From: an uncultured Pelagibacteraceae bacterium
GTDB lineage: Bacteria > Pseudomonadota > Alphaproteobacteria > Pelagibacterales > Pelagibacteraceae
Direction: 5' to 3'
NCBI GenBank assembly: GCA_902559635.1
Contig: CACEIY010000004.1
Span: forward strand, 1-51,114
DNA: 51,114 bases
Part shown: positions 15,290-25,413 of the stretch, piece after piece
How the letters are laid out: each line of letters opens with the position of its first letter
Numbering within the stretch: position 1 is the first letter of the stretch
Notes under the pieces: generated by a model
What the model was told of the DNA's origin: nothing
Databases searched by the model: none
Seen by the model: only the letters and a program-made list of their open reading frames with translations
Position numbers and translations under genes: made by a program

Positions 15290-16207
15290 TTATCTTTTAT
15301 AAGAATTTTTTGATTTTGTTTTTAAAATTTGTCCAACTTCTTTACCAAGCTCTTTAAATTTATCAATTTGACTAGATTTTTTTTCATAAAATCTTTTAGA
15401 ACCATCTAAAGAAAATAATTCAGCCTCTACAGTTATTTCATCATCTTCTATTTTAGAATGAATACCTACAGCTGTTTCGCAATCTCCTTCTAAAACTTTT
15501 AATATATTTCTTTCTGTATGAGCTCTTTTATATGTTTCTTCATGATTAGTTTTTTCTAAAATAGAAATTATTTTACTATCATTTTCCCTACACTGTAATG
15601 CTATAATTCCTTGTCCTGCACTTGGAATTATTTCTTCAACTTTAAATATTTCAGAAATTTTATTTTCAAGTTTTAAATATTTCATTCCAGCATATGATAA
15701 AATTATTGCATCATATATTCCTTCTTTTAATTTTTTTATTCTAGTATCAACATTGCCTCTAATAAGTTTACAATCGATATCTGGTCTAATTTTTTTTATT
15801 TGAAATTCTCTTCTGTACGAAGAGGTTCCAATAATTGATTTTAAATTTAATTCTTTAAGTTTTTTTTTATCTGTAGTTATTAAAATTTCTCTTGGATCAT
15901 TTCTTTCTAAAAACGTATCTGTTCTGAGTCCTTTTGTTTCAATAGCAGGCATATCTTTAAGCGCATGAACTGCTATATCAATATTATTATTCAGAAGTTC
16001 GTTTTCAATATTACTTGAGAACAAACCTTTGCCTCCAACTTCTGATAGTCTTGTATCCTGAACTTGATCGCCTTTAGTTGTAATTGTTTTAATAACAATA
16101 TTTTCCTCACTTAAATTTGTATTTTGGATAATTTTATCTTTAGCTTTTTGGGCATAAAGTAATGCTAACTTGCTACCTCTAGATCCAATAGTTATTATTT
16201 TATTCAT
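15290..16207 (-). CDS. hemC: Porphobilinogen deaminase (hydroxymethylbilane synthase)
   Basis: 305 residues, full length. Landmarks are IGSRGSKLALLYAQKAK at the N-terminus, KGDQVQDTRLSEVGGKGLF, the DIAVHALKDMPA segment with the catalytic aspartate, and LEGDCETAVGI with the cysteine that carries the dipyrromethane cofactor. It polymerises four porphobilinogens for heme synthesis. It is divergent from tsaD across 56 bases and leads the leftward chain hemC-hemD-mscS-yggT-folD. Confidence 0.97.
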   Translation of the reverse strand: MNKIITIGSRGSKLALLYAQKAKDKIIQNTNLSEENIVIKTITTKGDQVQDTRLSEVGGKGLFSSNIENELLNNNIDIAVHALKDMPAIETKGLRTDTFLERNDPREILITTDKKKLKELNLKSIIGTSSYRREFQIKKIRPDIDCKLIRGNVDTRIKKLKEGIYDAIILSYAGMKYLKLENKISEIFKVEEIIPSAGQGIIALQCRENDSKIISILEKTNHEETYKRAHTERNILKVLEGDCETAVGIHSKIEDDEITVEAELFSLDGSKRFYEKKSSQIDKFKELGKEVGQILKTKSKNSYKR

Positions 16208-16263
16208 AAATAAATTTATTTCTTACTTGTATTGAGATTGTACAATTATTAAAAACTATTTGA

Positions 16264-17337
16264 ATGAACAAAAAACCCTTAATTCTCGGAATAGAATCTA
16301 GTTGTGATGAAACAGCCGCATCTATAATAACTGAAAATAAGCAAGGGATTCCAATAATTTTATCTAATATCATTTCAAGCCAAGTAGAAGTTCATAAAGA
16401 ATTCGGTGGGGTAGTTCCTGAACTTGCGGCTCGTTCTCATATAGAAAAAATAGATTGGATTGTTGAAAAAGCAATAAATGAAAGTGGAAGAAAAATTGAA
16501 GAGATAGATGCCGTGGCATCAACTGCGGGCCCTGGTTTAATTGTATGCTTGTCAGTTGGATTAAGTTTTGGCAAAGCTTTTGCAACAGCAATTGATAAGC
16601 CATTCATTGCTGTAAACCATTTAGAAGGACATGCATTAAGTCCAAAACTAAATTCAAAACTAAATTTTCCATATCTATTTTTATTAATATCAGGAGGACA
16701 TTCCCAATTTTTAAGTGTTAATGGTCTTGGAAAATATAAAAGGTTAGGAACTACTATTGATGATGCATTAGGTGAAGCTTTTGATAAAACTGCAAAACTT
16801 TTAGGAATTGATTTTCCTGGGGGGTCTCAAATAGAAATTTTAGCTGAAAAAGGTAATTCTGAAAAATATAATTTACCAAAACCAATTTTTAACAAAGGTG
16901 GTTGTAATCTATCTTTCGCTGGACTTAAAACTTCAATTTTAAAAATAAGTAAAACTATTAAAACAGAACAAGAAAAATTTGATTTAGCAGCATCTTTTCA
17001 AAAAACAATTGAAGAAATATTATATAAAAAAACTAAAATTGCTTTTAGTGAATTTGAAAAACAAAATAATTTAAAAGAAAAAATATTTGTAGTCGCTGGA
17101 GGTGTTGCCGCAAATAAAAAGATAAGATCTATGTTAATTAAATTATGTAAAGAAAATAATTATCAAAGTATATTTCCCCCTATAGAATTATGTGGAGATA
17201 ATGCTGCTATGATAGCAATGGTTGGTTTAGAAAAGTTTAAATTAAAACAGTTTAATAATTTAGATCATCCTGCAAAACCTAGGTGGCCTCTAGATGAAGA
17301 TGCTATTTTTTTAAAAGGTGCAGGAGTACAACTATAA
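16264..17337 (+). CDS. tsaD: tRNA N6-threonylcarbamoyladenosine transferase TsaD
   Basis: 357 residues. It starts KPLILGIESSCDETAASII, and the metal-binding histidines are in NHLEGHALSP (HxxxH). LLISGGHSQFL, GEAFDKTAKLLG, FAGLKTSIL and CGDNAAMIAMVG complete the family pattern. It transfers threonylcarbamoyl to A37 of tRNAs reading ANN codons, with TsaB/TsaE (not in this window). The stop overlaps the EVE-domain gene start by one base (TAATG). Confidence 0.97.
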   Translation: MNKKPLILGIESSCDETAASIITENKQGIPIILSNIISSQVEVHKEFGGVVPELAARSHIEKIDWIVEKAINESGRKIEEIDAVASTAGPGLIVCLSVGLSFGKAFATAIDKPFIAVNHLEGHALSPKLNSKLNFPYLFLLISGGHSQFLSVNGLGKYKRLGTTIDDALGEAFDKTAKLLGIDFPGGSQIEILAEKGNSEKYNLPKPIFNKGGCNLSFAGLKTSILKISKTIKTEQEKFDLAASFQKTIEEILYKKTKIAFSEFEKQNNLKEKIFVVAGGVAANKKIRSMLIKLCKENNYQSIFPPIELCGDNAAMIAMVGLEKFKLKQFNNLDHPAKPRWPLDEDAIFLKGAGVQL

Positions 17338-17750
17338 TGAAATACTGGTTACTAAAATCAGAACCAGATGTTTGGTCTATTGATCAACAAAAAAAAGCTG
17401 GCATTAAAGGAGCTCAATGGGATGGGGTTAGAAATTATCAGGCTGCAAAAAATTTGAAAAGTATGAAAAAGGGTGATCTTTGTTTTTTTTATCATTCAAA
17501 TATTGGAAAAGAGATAGTTGGTATTGTAAGAGTTATTAAAGAATTTTATTTAGATAAAACAGATAATAATGGTAAGTTTGTTGCTATTACAGTTCAGTTC
17601 AAAAATAAACTTTCTAAACCAGTAACGCTTGAAAATATCAAAAAAAATAAGGAATTAAGCCATTTAGCATTAATTAAGCAAAGTAGGCTTTCTGTAATGC
17701 CAGTTGATTATAAAAGCTGGAAAATTATAAATAACATGAGTAAGATTTAA
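17337..17750 (+). CDS. EVE-domain protein
   Basis: 137 residues that start MKYWLLKSEPDVWSID and continue WDGVRNYQAAKNLKSMKKGD then FFYHSN, the EVE/PUA-like fold. EVE domains are thought to recognise modified bases in DNA or RNA. As a stand-alone gene coupled to tsaD, which makes a tRNA modification, an RNA-related role is a reasonable inference. It overlaps the tsaD stop by one base and lies 15 bases before acsA. Confidence 0.9.
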   Translation: MKYWLLKSEPDVWSIDQQKKAGIKGAQWDGVRNYQAAKNLKSMKKGDLCFFYHSNIGKEIVGIVRVIKEFYLDKTDNNGKFVAITVQFKNKLSKPVTLENIKKNKELSHLALIKQSRLSVMPVDYKSWKIINNMSKI

Positions 17751-17765
17751 AAAAAAAAATATCAG

Positions 17766-19841
17766 ATGCCTAAAAAAAAAAAGAAGAAAACCAAGGTAAG
17801 AAAAAAAACCTTTAAAAAAGTAAAAAAAAAAAGAAAAACTAAAAAAAAGCATTCTAAAAAATTAAAAAAAAAAATCAAAGCAAGAAAAGATAATGGAAAT
17901 TCAACTCCCGATATTATTATTAAAACTAAGCCTGAATGGGCGAAACAAAGTTTAGCAAATAAAGCTCAATATCACAAAAAATATAATGACTCGATAAAAA
18001 ACAACAATGGATTTTGGAAAAAAGAAGGAAAAAGAATTACTTGGATTAAGCGTTACAAAAAAATTAAAGATGTTAAATACAGTAACAAAGATGTTAGAAT
18101 TAAATGGTTTTATGATGGGACTTTAAATGCTTCTGCAAATTGCATTGATAGACATTTAAAAGATAAAAAAGATAAAACAGCAATAATTTGGGTTGGAGAT
18201 GATCCAAAAGATAATCAAAAAATAACTTATAAACAGCTTTATCAAAAAGTTTCTAAAGCAGCAAATGGATTAAAAAAATTAGGAATTCAAAAAGGAGACA
18301 GAGTTACAATTTATCTTACAATGATTCCTGAATTAGCAATTTTAATGCTTGCATGTGCGAGAATTGGTGCTGTTCACTCAATTATTTTTGGAGGTTTTTC
18401 AGCAGATTCTATTTCGGGAAGAGTAAATGATTGTGAATCTGAATATATTATTACAGCAGACGAGGGTGTTAGAGGTGGTAAAACCATTCCACTAAAATCT
18501 ACAACTGATGAGGCTTTATTAAATTGTCCAAATGTAAAAAAATGTATTGTTGTTAAAAGAACTGGAAATGACATCAGTTGGAATCATAATAGAGATGTTT
18601 GGTATCATGATTTAATCAAAGATGTTCCTATAAATTGTGAACCTGAAGAAATGAATGCTGAAGATCCTCTATTTATACTTTACACTTCTGGATCAACAGG
18701 TAAACCCAAAGGAGTTTTACATACTACTGGTGGTTATATGGTTTATGCTTCTATGACACACCAATACATTTTTAATTATAAACCTAAAGATATTTATTGG
18801 TGCACAGCTGATATTGGTTGGGTGACTGGGCATAGTTATATAATTTACGGTCCTCTTGCAAACGGAGCTACAACTATAATGTTTGAAGGAATTCCAAATT
18901 ATCCAGATACTTCTAGATGGTGGCAAATAATAGATAAATTTAAAGTTAATACTTTCTACACTGCTCCAACTGCTATACGAGCTTTAATGAGAGAAGGAGA
19001 TGGTCCTGTTAAAAAAACATCCAGAAAATCTTTGAAATTACTTGGTACAGTAGGAGAACCAATTAATCCCGAGGCTTGGATGTGGTATTATAAAACCGTT
19101 GGAAATTCTAAATGTCCTATTGTTGATACTTGGTGGCAAACAGAAACTGGTGGAATAATGATTTCTCCTCAAACTGGAGCTATTCCTTTAAAGCCTGGTT
19201 CAGCCACAAAACCATTCTATGGGATTAAACCTGTGCTCGTAGATAAAAATGGCAAAGAAATTAAGGGAGCAGGTGAAGGAAGACTCTGTATTTCTCAATC
19301 ATGGCCTGGTCAAATGAGAACAGTTTATGGAGATCATGATAGATTTATAAATACTTATTTTTCTCAATTCGATGGAAAATATTTTACTGGTGATGGCTGT
19401 AGAAGAGACAAAGATGGATATTATTGGATAACTGGAAGAGTTGATGATGTTATAATTGTATCTGGTCATAATCTAGGAACTGCTGAAATTGAAAGTGCAT
19501 TTGTGGCTCATCCAAAAGTGGCTGAAGCAGCTGTAGTTGGTTATCCTCATGACATTAAAGGGAATGGTTTATATTGTTATGTAACTTTAAATGCTGGTGA
19601 AAAAGATTCTGGTGAACTTGAAAGAGACTTAAAGCTCTGGGTAAGAAAACAAATTGGTCCACTAGCAACCCCTGACTTAATTCATTTTACTCCAGGACTA
19701 CCAAAAACAAGGTCAGGAAAAATTATGAGAAGAATTTTAAGAAAAATCGCAGCAAATGAACATGATCAACTAGGTGATACAACTACTTTAGCTGATCCTA
19801 GCGTAGTTGAAAGTTTGGTTGATAATAGAAAAAATATTTAA
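17766..19841 (+). CDS. acsA: Acetyl-CoA synthetase with a lysine-rich N-terminal extension
   Basis: 691 residues. Catalytic parts are complete: the Acs N-terminal domain starts around [20 protein letters not shown], and [11 protein letters not shown] is the ATP/AMP loop near 305-315. [19 protein letters not shown] and the C-terminal [15 protein letters not shown], with the lysine regulated by acetylation in Acs enzymes, follow. Before the usual start (about residue 50) is a roughly 45-residue tail of mostly Lys and Arg ([20 protein letters not shown] and onward) with no internal Met. The enzyme activates acetate and probably works with the symporter downstream. It lies 15 bases after the EVE gene. 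Confidence 0.95.
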   Translation: MPKKKKKKTKVRKKTFKKVKKKRKTKKKHSKKLKKKIKARKDNGNSTPDIIIKTKPEWAKQSLANKAQYHKKYNDSIKNNNGFWKKEGKRITWIKRYKKIKDVKYSNKDVRIKWFYDGTLNASANCIDRHLKDKKDKTAIIWVGDDPKDNQKITYKQLYQKVSKAANGLKKLGIQKGDRVTIYLTMIPELAILMLACARIGAVHSIIFGGFSADSISGRVNDCESEYIITADEGVRGGKTIPLKSTTDEALLNCPNVKKCIVVKRTGNDISWNHNRDVWYHDLIKDVPINCEPEEMNAEDPLFILYTSGSTGKPKGVLHTTGGYMVYASMTHQYIFNYKPKDIYWCTADIGWVTGHSYIIYGPLANGATTIMFEGIPNYPDTSRWWQIIDKFKVNTFYTAPTAIRALMREGDGPVKKTSRKSLKLLGTVGEPINPEAWMWYYKTVGNSKCPIVDTWWQTETGGIMISPQTGAIPLKPGSATKPFYGIKPVLVDKNGKEIKGAGEGRLCISQSWPGQMRTVYGDHDRFINTYFSQFDGKYFTGDGCRRDKDGYYWITGRVDDVIIVSGHNLGTAEIESAFVAHPKVAEAAVVGYPHDIKGNGLYCYVTLNAGEKDSGELERDLKLWVRKQIGPLATPDLIHFTPGLPKTRSGKIMRRILRKIAANEHDQLGDTTTLADPSVVESLVDNRKNI

Positions 19842-20461
19842 AAGTTAATTAATTCTTCAAATTCTTTTTTAATTACATCCCACTTCAATATCATTGAATT
19901 CAATACAATCTTACGATCTAAAGATTTTAATTCATCTGCTATAGGTGCCCATTTATATAATGAAAGTGCACTAAGATTAAATGGTAAGTCTTTATAATAT
20001 AATTCCCAATTTATTTTTTCTAGCCTTTCATTAAAACTTTTTTTACACTCAGTAATAATATCTGAAGGCATCTTGTTAGAAATTTCATCATCTAATATTT
20101 TGTTAAAAATTTCTTTCACTTGTTGAATATCTTTAAAACTAAAATGTACTTTTAAATAAGAAAATGTAAAAAAAGTTAGATCTTGTAAAGCAACAGAATA
20201 AATATTCCATTTTGCAAGATTAACTGAAGACATAAATTCATCATTATCAAAATGGAGCACATACCTTGTGCCCATTCTGGTTTTAAGATAATTGTATAAA
20301 GTTACCTGCGTAACCCAAGCAGATTTCGTTTGAATAAAATTTTCAAGATCATCTAATGTTTTTATTTTTTTTTTAGGAATAAATGCTTTAAATAATGAAA
20401 ATAGATAAATCTTAAAATCTTTAAAGGTAAGATCTTTCCAGGTTAATTTATATTTTCCCAT
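19838..20461 (-). CDS. Conserved alphaproteobacterial protein of unknown function
   Basis: 207 residues from the ATG at 20461; a TTG seven codons upstream is possible. No signal peptide or membrane helix is clear. The most family-like segment is [20 protein letters not shown] followed by [11 protein letters not shown], which I associate with uncharacterised alphaproteobacterial proteins. The rest is helical and charged. It overlaps the acsA stop tail-to-tail by 4 bases and is divergent from the symporter genes, so it sits in the middle of an acetate locus. Confidence 0.6.
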   Translation of the reverse strand: MGKYKLTWKDLTFKDFKIYLFSLFKAFIPKKKIKTLDDLENFIQTKSAWVTQVTLYNYLKTRMGTRYVLHFDNDEFMSSVNLAKWNIYSVALQDLTFFTFSYLKVHFSFKDIQQVKEIFNKILDDEISNKMPSDIITECKKSFNERLEKINWELYYKDLPFNLSALSLYKWAPIADELKSLDRKIVLNSMILKWDVIKKEFEELINF

Positions 20462-20595
20462 AATTATTGTTAGATGTGCCAATTATATCTTAAAAAAGTA
20501 AGAAATAAGTAGCTAATATGATCAATTTTTAGCCTTTTCAAAGCTTTCATAATGGGTATGGTTTCGCCTAGTTATAACTAAATAAGGAGTAAATA

Positions 20596-20856
20596 ATGTC
20601 AAATCAACAAAAACACTGGGAAAAAACCAGAGGATTGCTATTTATGACTTTAGCAATCTGGTTTGTTTTCTCAATTGGCATCTTTCTCTTTGGAGCTGAA
20701 ATGAACAAGGTCACTGGACCTTTCGGTTATCCATGGACATATTGGTTTACATGTCAGGGATCTCTTGGAGCTTTCGTAATCCTAATTTTTTGGTTTGCGA
20801 ATAGACAAGAAAAAATCGATGAAGAATTTGGCTTTAGCGAAAGAGAGGACGATTAA
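20596..20856 (+). CDS. DUF4212 small subunit of a sodium/solute symporter
   Basis: 86 residues, two membrane helices (about 15-34 and 51-70), with HWEKTRGLLFMTLAIWF and FGYPWTYWFTCQGSLGAF, the DUF4212 pattern. Such proteins accompany SSS-family solute symporters as a small partner. Unusually for this window there is a strong Shine-Dalgarno sequence, AAGGAG at 20584-20589, six bases before the ATG, implying high expression. The stop overlaps the symporter start by one base (TAATG). Confidence 0.93.
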   Translation: MSNQQKHWEKTRGLLFMTLAIWFVFSIGIFLFGAEMNKVTGPFGYPWTYWFTCQGSLGAFVILIFWFANRQEKIDEEFGFSEREDD

Positions 20857-22664
20857 TGAAAGGTAATTTTATAGACAACTTGCCTCGGGTTTATGGAATC
20901 TATACTGGAGGATTTATAGGTTTCATAATCATTATGGCAATTGCAGAACAAATGGGTATGTCTGCTAAAGCGATTGGTATCGCTTTTGTAGCATTTACTG
21001 TATTCATTTATGCATTAATCGGATGGCTATCACGAACAGCCCAAGCAGATGCATATTATGTAGCTGGAAGGCAAGTACCAACGGTCTTCAACGGAATGGC
21101 GACTGCAGCAGACTGGATGTCTGGTGCTTCATTCGTTGCAATGGCAGGTGGTATTTATTTTAAAGGTTACGGTTATATGGCTCTACTTGTAGGTTGGACT
21201 GGTGGTTACGTGCTTGTTGCATCTTTATTAGCACCATACTTAAGAAAATTTGGCTGTTATACAGTTCCAGATTTTATAGGTACAAGATACGGTGGTAATT
21301 TAGCTAGGTTTAGTGCTGTGGTAGTTTTAACTGTCGCTTCATTTACTTATGTGACTGCACAAATTAACGCTACAGGTACTATTGCATCTGTTGCACTTGA
21401 TATACCGTTCCAATACGCAGTTTATATTGGACTAATAAGTATCTTATTATGTTCAATGTTAGGTGGTATGAGAGGGGTAACTTGGACACAGGTTGCACAA
21501 TATATCGTTTTAATTATAGCTTACTTGCTTCCAGTATTCTGGATCAGTAACAAAATGGGTGCAGGTTTCTTTCCTCACTTTATGTTAGCTGATGAAGTGG
21601 CTAGAATTGGTGAATTAGAACAACAGTTTGGTTTTGTAAAAAACGCAGCTGCTGATCTAAAAACTGTACCTAAAGGGTTAGCTGGAATAACTAAAGCTCA
21701 CTCAGCAGTTAACGCTACACCTTGGGCATTTATTTCATTAGCACTTGCTATGATGATGGGAACAGCATCATTACCTCACGTGATGATGAGATATTTCACT
21801 ACTCCAAGTGTAAAAGCAGCTAGAAAATCAGTAGGTTGGTCTTTATTCTTTATCTTCCTACTTTATTCTTCTGCTCCAATGTTAGCGACACTATCAAAAT
21901 TGTCATTGATTGATCCAACATTGTCTACAGGTATTATTGGTAAATCAATTGCAGAAGTTCAATCGATAGATTGGTATCAAAACTGGAATCAAGCAAACTT
22001 AATGTTTATCAGCGACTTTAACGGAAATGGAACTCTTGAATTAAACGAGTTTTTCATGGGTGGTAAAGCCGTTGTGTTAGCAACTCCAGAAATAGCTGGA
22101 TTACCGTACGTAATCTCAGGTCTAGTTGCTGCTGGAGGTATGGCTGCTGCCATGTCAACAGCTGATGGTTTAATTCTAGCAATTGCAAACGCTATATCAC
22201 ATGATGTTTACTATAAAATCATTGATCCAAAAGCGGAAACTGCAAAACGACTAGTTGTTGCAAGGGTACTACTTGTAGTAATTGGTTTTGCTGGAGCAAC
22301 TATTGCAGCAATGGAGATTCAAGGCATCTTAGGTTCAGTTATCTGGGCTTTTGACTTTGCGATGTCTGGATTGTTCTTCCCACTTGTACTTGGTGTATGG
22401 TGGAAGAGAGCTAACAGACAAGGTGCTATTGCTGGTATGCTAGGAGGTCTAGCTGCTGGTACTTGGTACTTAGTTTGGGTGCGAACTGGTGGAAGTGGAT
22501 TCTTAGGAATCACACAACTAACATTTGGTATCTTCGGTTCTGCTGTTAGTTTAGTTGCTATGGTTCTTGTGAGTTTAATGACTCAGGAGCCAGATAAAGC
22601 AACTCAAAAAATGGTTGATGATGTACGTGTACCGAGTGGTAGAACGGTCATCGGAAAACAATAA
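20856..22664 (+). CDS. actP: Sodium/solute symporter, acetate permease-like, with EF-hand-like loop
   Basis: 602 residues and about 13 membrane helices. SSS-family segments include RTAQADAYYVAGRQVP, NGMATAADWMSGASFVAMAG and LVAAGGMAAAMSTADGL. Its partnership with DUF4212 places it in the VC_2705-type branch, and the nearby acsA suggests acetate or a related short carboxylate. Between helices, residues 387-398 read DFNGNGTLELNE, which fits a canonical EF-hand calcium loop (acidic or polar at 1, 3, 5, Gly at 6, Leu at 8, Glu at 12). Codon and GC usage is slightly richer than in neighbours, typical of a highly expressed gene. Confidence 0.92.
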   Translation: MKGNFIDNLPRVYGIYTGGFIGFIIIMAIAEQMGMSAKAIGIAFVAFTVFIYALIGWLSRTAQADAYYVAGRQVPTVFNGMATAADWMSGASFVAMAGGIYFKGYGYMALLVGWTGGYVLVASLLAPYLRKFGCYTVPDFIGTRYGGNLARFSAVVVLTVASFTYVTAQINATGTIASVALDIPFQYAVYIGLISILLCSMLGGMRGVTWTQVAQYIVLIIAYLLPVFWISNKMGAGFFPHFMLADEVARIGELEQQFGFVKNAAADLKTVPKGLAGITKAHSAVNATPWAFISLALAMMMGTASLPHVMMRYFTTPSVKAARKSVGWSLFFIFLLYSSAPMLATLSKLSLIDPTLSTGIIGKSIAEVQSIDWYQNWNQANLMFISDFNGNGTLELNEFFMGGKAVVLATPEIAGLPYVISGLVAAGGMAAAMSTADGLILAIANAISHDVYYKIIDPKAETAKRLVVARVLLVVIGFAGATIAAMEIQGILGSVIWAFDFAMSGLFFPLVLGVWWKRANRQGAIAGMLGGLAAGTWYLVWVRTGGSGFLGITQLTFGIFGSAVSLVAMVLVSLMTQEPDKATQKMVDDVRVPSGRTVIGKQ

Positions 22665-22675
22665 ATAATCTTTTT

Positions 22676-22705
22676 AAGGGGCGATTAATTTCGCCCCTTT
22701 TATTT
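22676..22705 (+). terminator. Rho-independent terminator after the symporter
   Basis: AAGGGGCGA (22676-22684) pairs perfectly with TCGCCCCTT (22691-22699) around the six-base loop TTAATT, followed by a T-rich tract. It lies 12 bases after the symporter stop. It is the only clear intrinsic terminator I found in the window. Confidence 0.93.
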
Positions 22706-22732
22706 CTATTCATTTTCAAATATAATTTTTAG

Positions 22733-23089
22733 ATGTCAGCAGACTTTCATCCTTTAATATATTTTATAGATTATTTGCTTGGGATTATTATGTGGACCTT
22801 AATTGGAAGAGTTGCAATGAACATTTTTCAAAGAGAAGACTCAGAGTTTTTCTTTATGAAGGTATTTGTCAAATATACTAATCCTTTATTAAAATTATTT
22901 AAACCAATAACACCCTCTTTTATTATTGGTCCTTTAGTCCCTTTGTATGTGGCTTGGTTCTTTTATATGATTAGATTTTATCTAATGCCCTGGATCTTGG
23001 GATATTCTGTAATGGGCATGTTGTCATTTCCTCTTGAAAGTGAAATTTCGAGACAAATTTATCAATTTTTTAATTCATTTAAATTTTAA
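22733..23089 (+). CDS. Small YggT-like membrane protein
   Basis: 118 residues with two or three hydrophobic segments. The middle, FVKYTNPLLKLFKPITPSFI then IGPLVPLYVAWFFYMIRF, resembles the helix-loop-helix of YggT proteins (TDPFL...RRFLP), but the match is loose and the N-terminus differs. Function is unknown. It follows the symporter terminator and precedes rpe by 28 bases, so it may begin a new transcript. Confidence 0.65.
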   Translation: MSADFHPLIYFIDYLLGIIMWTLIGRVAMNIFQREDSEFFFMKVFVKYTNPLLKLFKPITPSFIIGPLVPLYVAWFFYMIRFYLMPWILGYSVMGMLSFPLESEISRQIYQFFNSFKF

Positions 23090-23117
23090 AAATTGATACT
23101 AGTAAATCTAGCAATCA

Positions 23118-23777
23118 ATGAAAAATATACAAATTTCACCATCGATTTTATCTGCCGATTTTAGTCAATTAGGTATAGAAATTAAAAGACTTGAAGAGGG
23201 TGGTGCTGATATGGTCCATGTAGATGTAATGGATGGTCATTTTGTTCCAAACCTTACAATTGGTCCTCCTGTAATTAAATCTTTAAGAAAACATTCCTCT
23301 TTAAAGTTTGATGTACACTTAATGATTTCACCTGTTGATAAATACATTGAAGCATATTCAGATGCTGGAGCAGATATTATTACTATTCATCCAGAGGCAA
23401 CATCTAACTTAAGTAAATCAATATCTAAAATTAAAGAATTAAAAAAAAAAGTTGGTGTATCTTTAAATCCTGAAACAAAAACAGATATTATTAAAAAAAA
23501 TTTAAAAGATATTGATTTAGTATTAATCATGAGTGTTCACCCTGGCTTTGGTGGTCAAGAATTTATGCCTGAAGTATTGGACAAGGTTCGAGAATTAAAA
23601 ACCGTCCAAAAAGACCAAAACTTAAGTTTTGATATTGAAATAGATGGTGGAATTAATTTTGAAAACTCCAAATCTGCAATAGAAGCTGGAGCTAATATAT
23701 TGGTTTCAGGCACTACAATATTTAAAAGCAATAATGGAGATATAAAAAAGAATATTGAATTGCTAAAATCAGTTTAA
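23118..23777 (+). CDS. rpe: Ribulose-phosphate 3-epimerase
   Basis: 219 residues, complete TIM barrel. Landmarks are ISPSILSADFSQLG, MVHVDVMDGHFVPNLTIGPP with the catalytic aspartate and metal histidine, FDVHLMI, IMSVHPGFGGQEF and EIDGGINFEN. It interconverts ribulose-5-P and xylulose-5-P in the pentose phosphate pathway. The next gene starts 4 bases after its stop. Confidence 0.97.
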   Translation: MKNIQISPSILSADFSQLGIEIKRLEEGGADMVHVDVMDGHFVPNLTIGPPVIKSLRKHSSLKFDVHLMISPVDKYIEAYSDAGADIITIHPEATSNLSKSISKIKELKKKVGVSLNPETKTDIIKKNLKDIDLVLIMSVHPGFGGQEFMPEVLDKVRELKTVQKDQNLSFDIEIDGGINFENSKSAIEAGANILVSGTTIFKSNNGDIKKNIELLKSV

Positions 23778-23781
23778 CTAA

Positions 23782-25413
23782 ATGATTTTAAAAAATCCTT
23801 TTAATTTCATTAATCAATTTTTTAAAAACATAAAAAAACAAATTAAGACTATTTATTTAAATTCTAATTACTACGATAAAAAAATATCAAGAATTAAATT
23901 TGATAACTTAGTTTACAAGCCAAGCCCACACCTTTTATCTTCAATAATCAAATATCAAAAAAAAAAAATTAATATTGATAATATTTCCAATGAAAACTTG
24001 TGGAATAATGAAAATATTAAAGAAAAGGACTTTAAAAGACTAAATAACTTTTATTGGTTTTTTAGTTTAGATTTAAAATCATCAAAAAAAATAACTCAAT
24101 CTATAATTTTAAGTTGGATAGAAAAAAATTTTAAATATGATTCTAAAAGTTGGGAATTTGATTTAACCTCTAAGAGAATAATTGCTTGGTTATCAAGTCA
24201 TAATCTTACATATCAAGATATATATGAGGAATATAAAGAAAAGTTTAATTGGATGATACAAAAGCAAGCCAATCATTTAATGAACGAAATAAATAAATCA
24301 AAATTAATTGATGACAAAATAATTGGATGCGCTGCTATAATTTTAGTCGGCCTTTGTTATAAAGATAAAAAAAATTATCTTAACTTTGGGTTAAACTTCT
24401 TAAAAAAAATTTCAAATTTGTCTTTAGATAGTCAGGGATTCCCAAAATCTAGAAGTATTAAACAACTTATATTTTATTTAAAATATTTTATTTTAATCAG
24501 AGAATGGTTCAAAGAAGCCCAAGTTACTGTTCCTGAAGAAGTTAATGAGACTATAAATTATTTAGGACAGGGCTATGCTTTCATATGGCAAAATATTAAA
24601 TCTGATATTTTATTTAATGGTAATAATATATCAAATAATTCTGAATTTGATCATTATTTGAAGAGGTTCGGTTATACTTTTAAAAATGAAAGTAGAGAAT
24701 TTGGAGGATATGTAATATTAAAAAATAAAAAAATATCTTTGATAATGGATGTTGGTAATTCTCCAAATTTAAATTTTTCAAAAGATTATCAATCTGGTGC
24801 AATGTCTTTTGAAATTATTTCAAATGGAAAAAAATTAATAAGTAACTGTGGGTATTATGATAATAAAAATATTAAATTGAGTCAATTATCGAAATCTACT
24901 GCTACCCATAGCACCCTAACTATTGATGATCATTCCTCGTGTAATTTTAAAAAAATTAATAAACATAATCTTATTCTTAATGATGAATTAAAAATTTTAA
25001 AAAAAAATATAGTTTTTGAAAAAAAATATTGGAAAATAAATGTATCTCACAATGGATATCAAAGAAATTATAATTTAATTCATGAGAGAGATATTGAATT
25101 TTATCAAGAAAAAAATAAGTTTGTTGGTACAGATAAAATATTAAATAAACAATCAAATTTAAATATTAAATTTGATATAAGATTTCACTTAGAACCAACC
25201 ATAAAATTAATGAAAACTCAGGATAACAAAACCATACTTATTGAATTAGAGGATGAGGGTTGGAAATTTACTTGTGATAATTTTCATATAAACATTGATA
25301 ACGGCTTATATTTCGGTAATAAAAATTCATATACACAAAACCAAAACATTTTTATTTCAGGTATAACAAGTAACCAAAATGAAAATATTAATTGGCAATT
25401 AACAAAAATATAA
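23782..25413 (+). CDS. Heparinase II/III-like protein
   Basis: 543 residues. The N-terminal half is helical (alpha/alpha toroid) and the C-terminal half is beta-rich with LIMDVGNSPNLNFSKDYQSG and THSTLTIDDHSS, matching the heparinase II/III C-terminal region. No signal peptide is evident, so location is uncertain. Family members cleave uronic-acid polysaccharides or belong to surface-polymer systems. Its place between rpe and purH recurs in Alphaproteobacteria. The TAA stop overlaps the purH ATG by one base. Confidence 0.8.
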   Translation: MILKNPFNFINQFFKNIKKQIKTIYLNSNYYDKKISRIKFDNLVYKPSPHLLSSIIKYQKKKINIDNISNENLWNNENIKEKDFKRLNNFYWFFSLDLKSSKKITQSIILSWIEKNFKYDSKSWEFDLTSKRIIAWLSSHNLTYQDIYEEYKEKFNWMIQKQANHLMNEINKSKLIDDKIIGCAAIILVGLCYKDKKNYLNFGLNFLKKISNLSLDSQGFPKSRSIKQLIFYLKYFILIREWFKEAQVTVPEEVNETINYLGQGYAFIWQNIKSDILFNGNNISNNSEFDHYLKRFGYTFKNESREFGGYVILKNKKISLIMDVGNSPNLNFSKDYQSGAMSFEIISNGKKLISNCGYYDNKNIKLSQLSKSTATHSTLTIDDHSSCNFKKINKHNLILNDELKILKKNIVFEKKYWKINVSHNGYQRNYNLIHERDIEFYQEKNKFVGTDKILNKQSNLNIKFDIRFHLEPTIKLMKTQDNKTILIELEDEGWKFTCDNFHINIDNGLYFGNKNSYTQNQNIFISGITSNQNENINWQLTKI

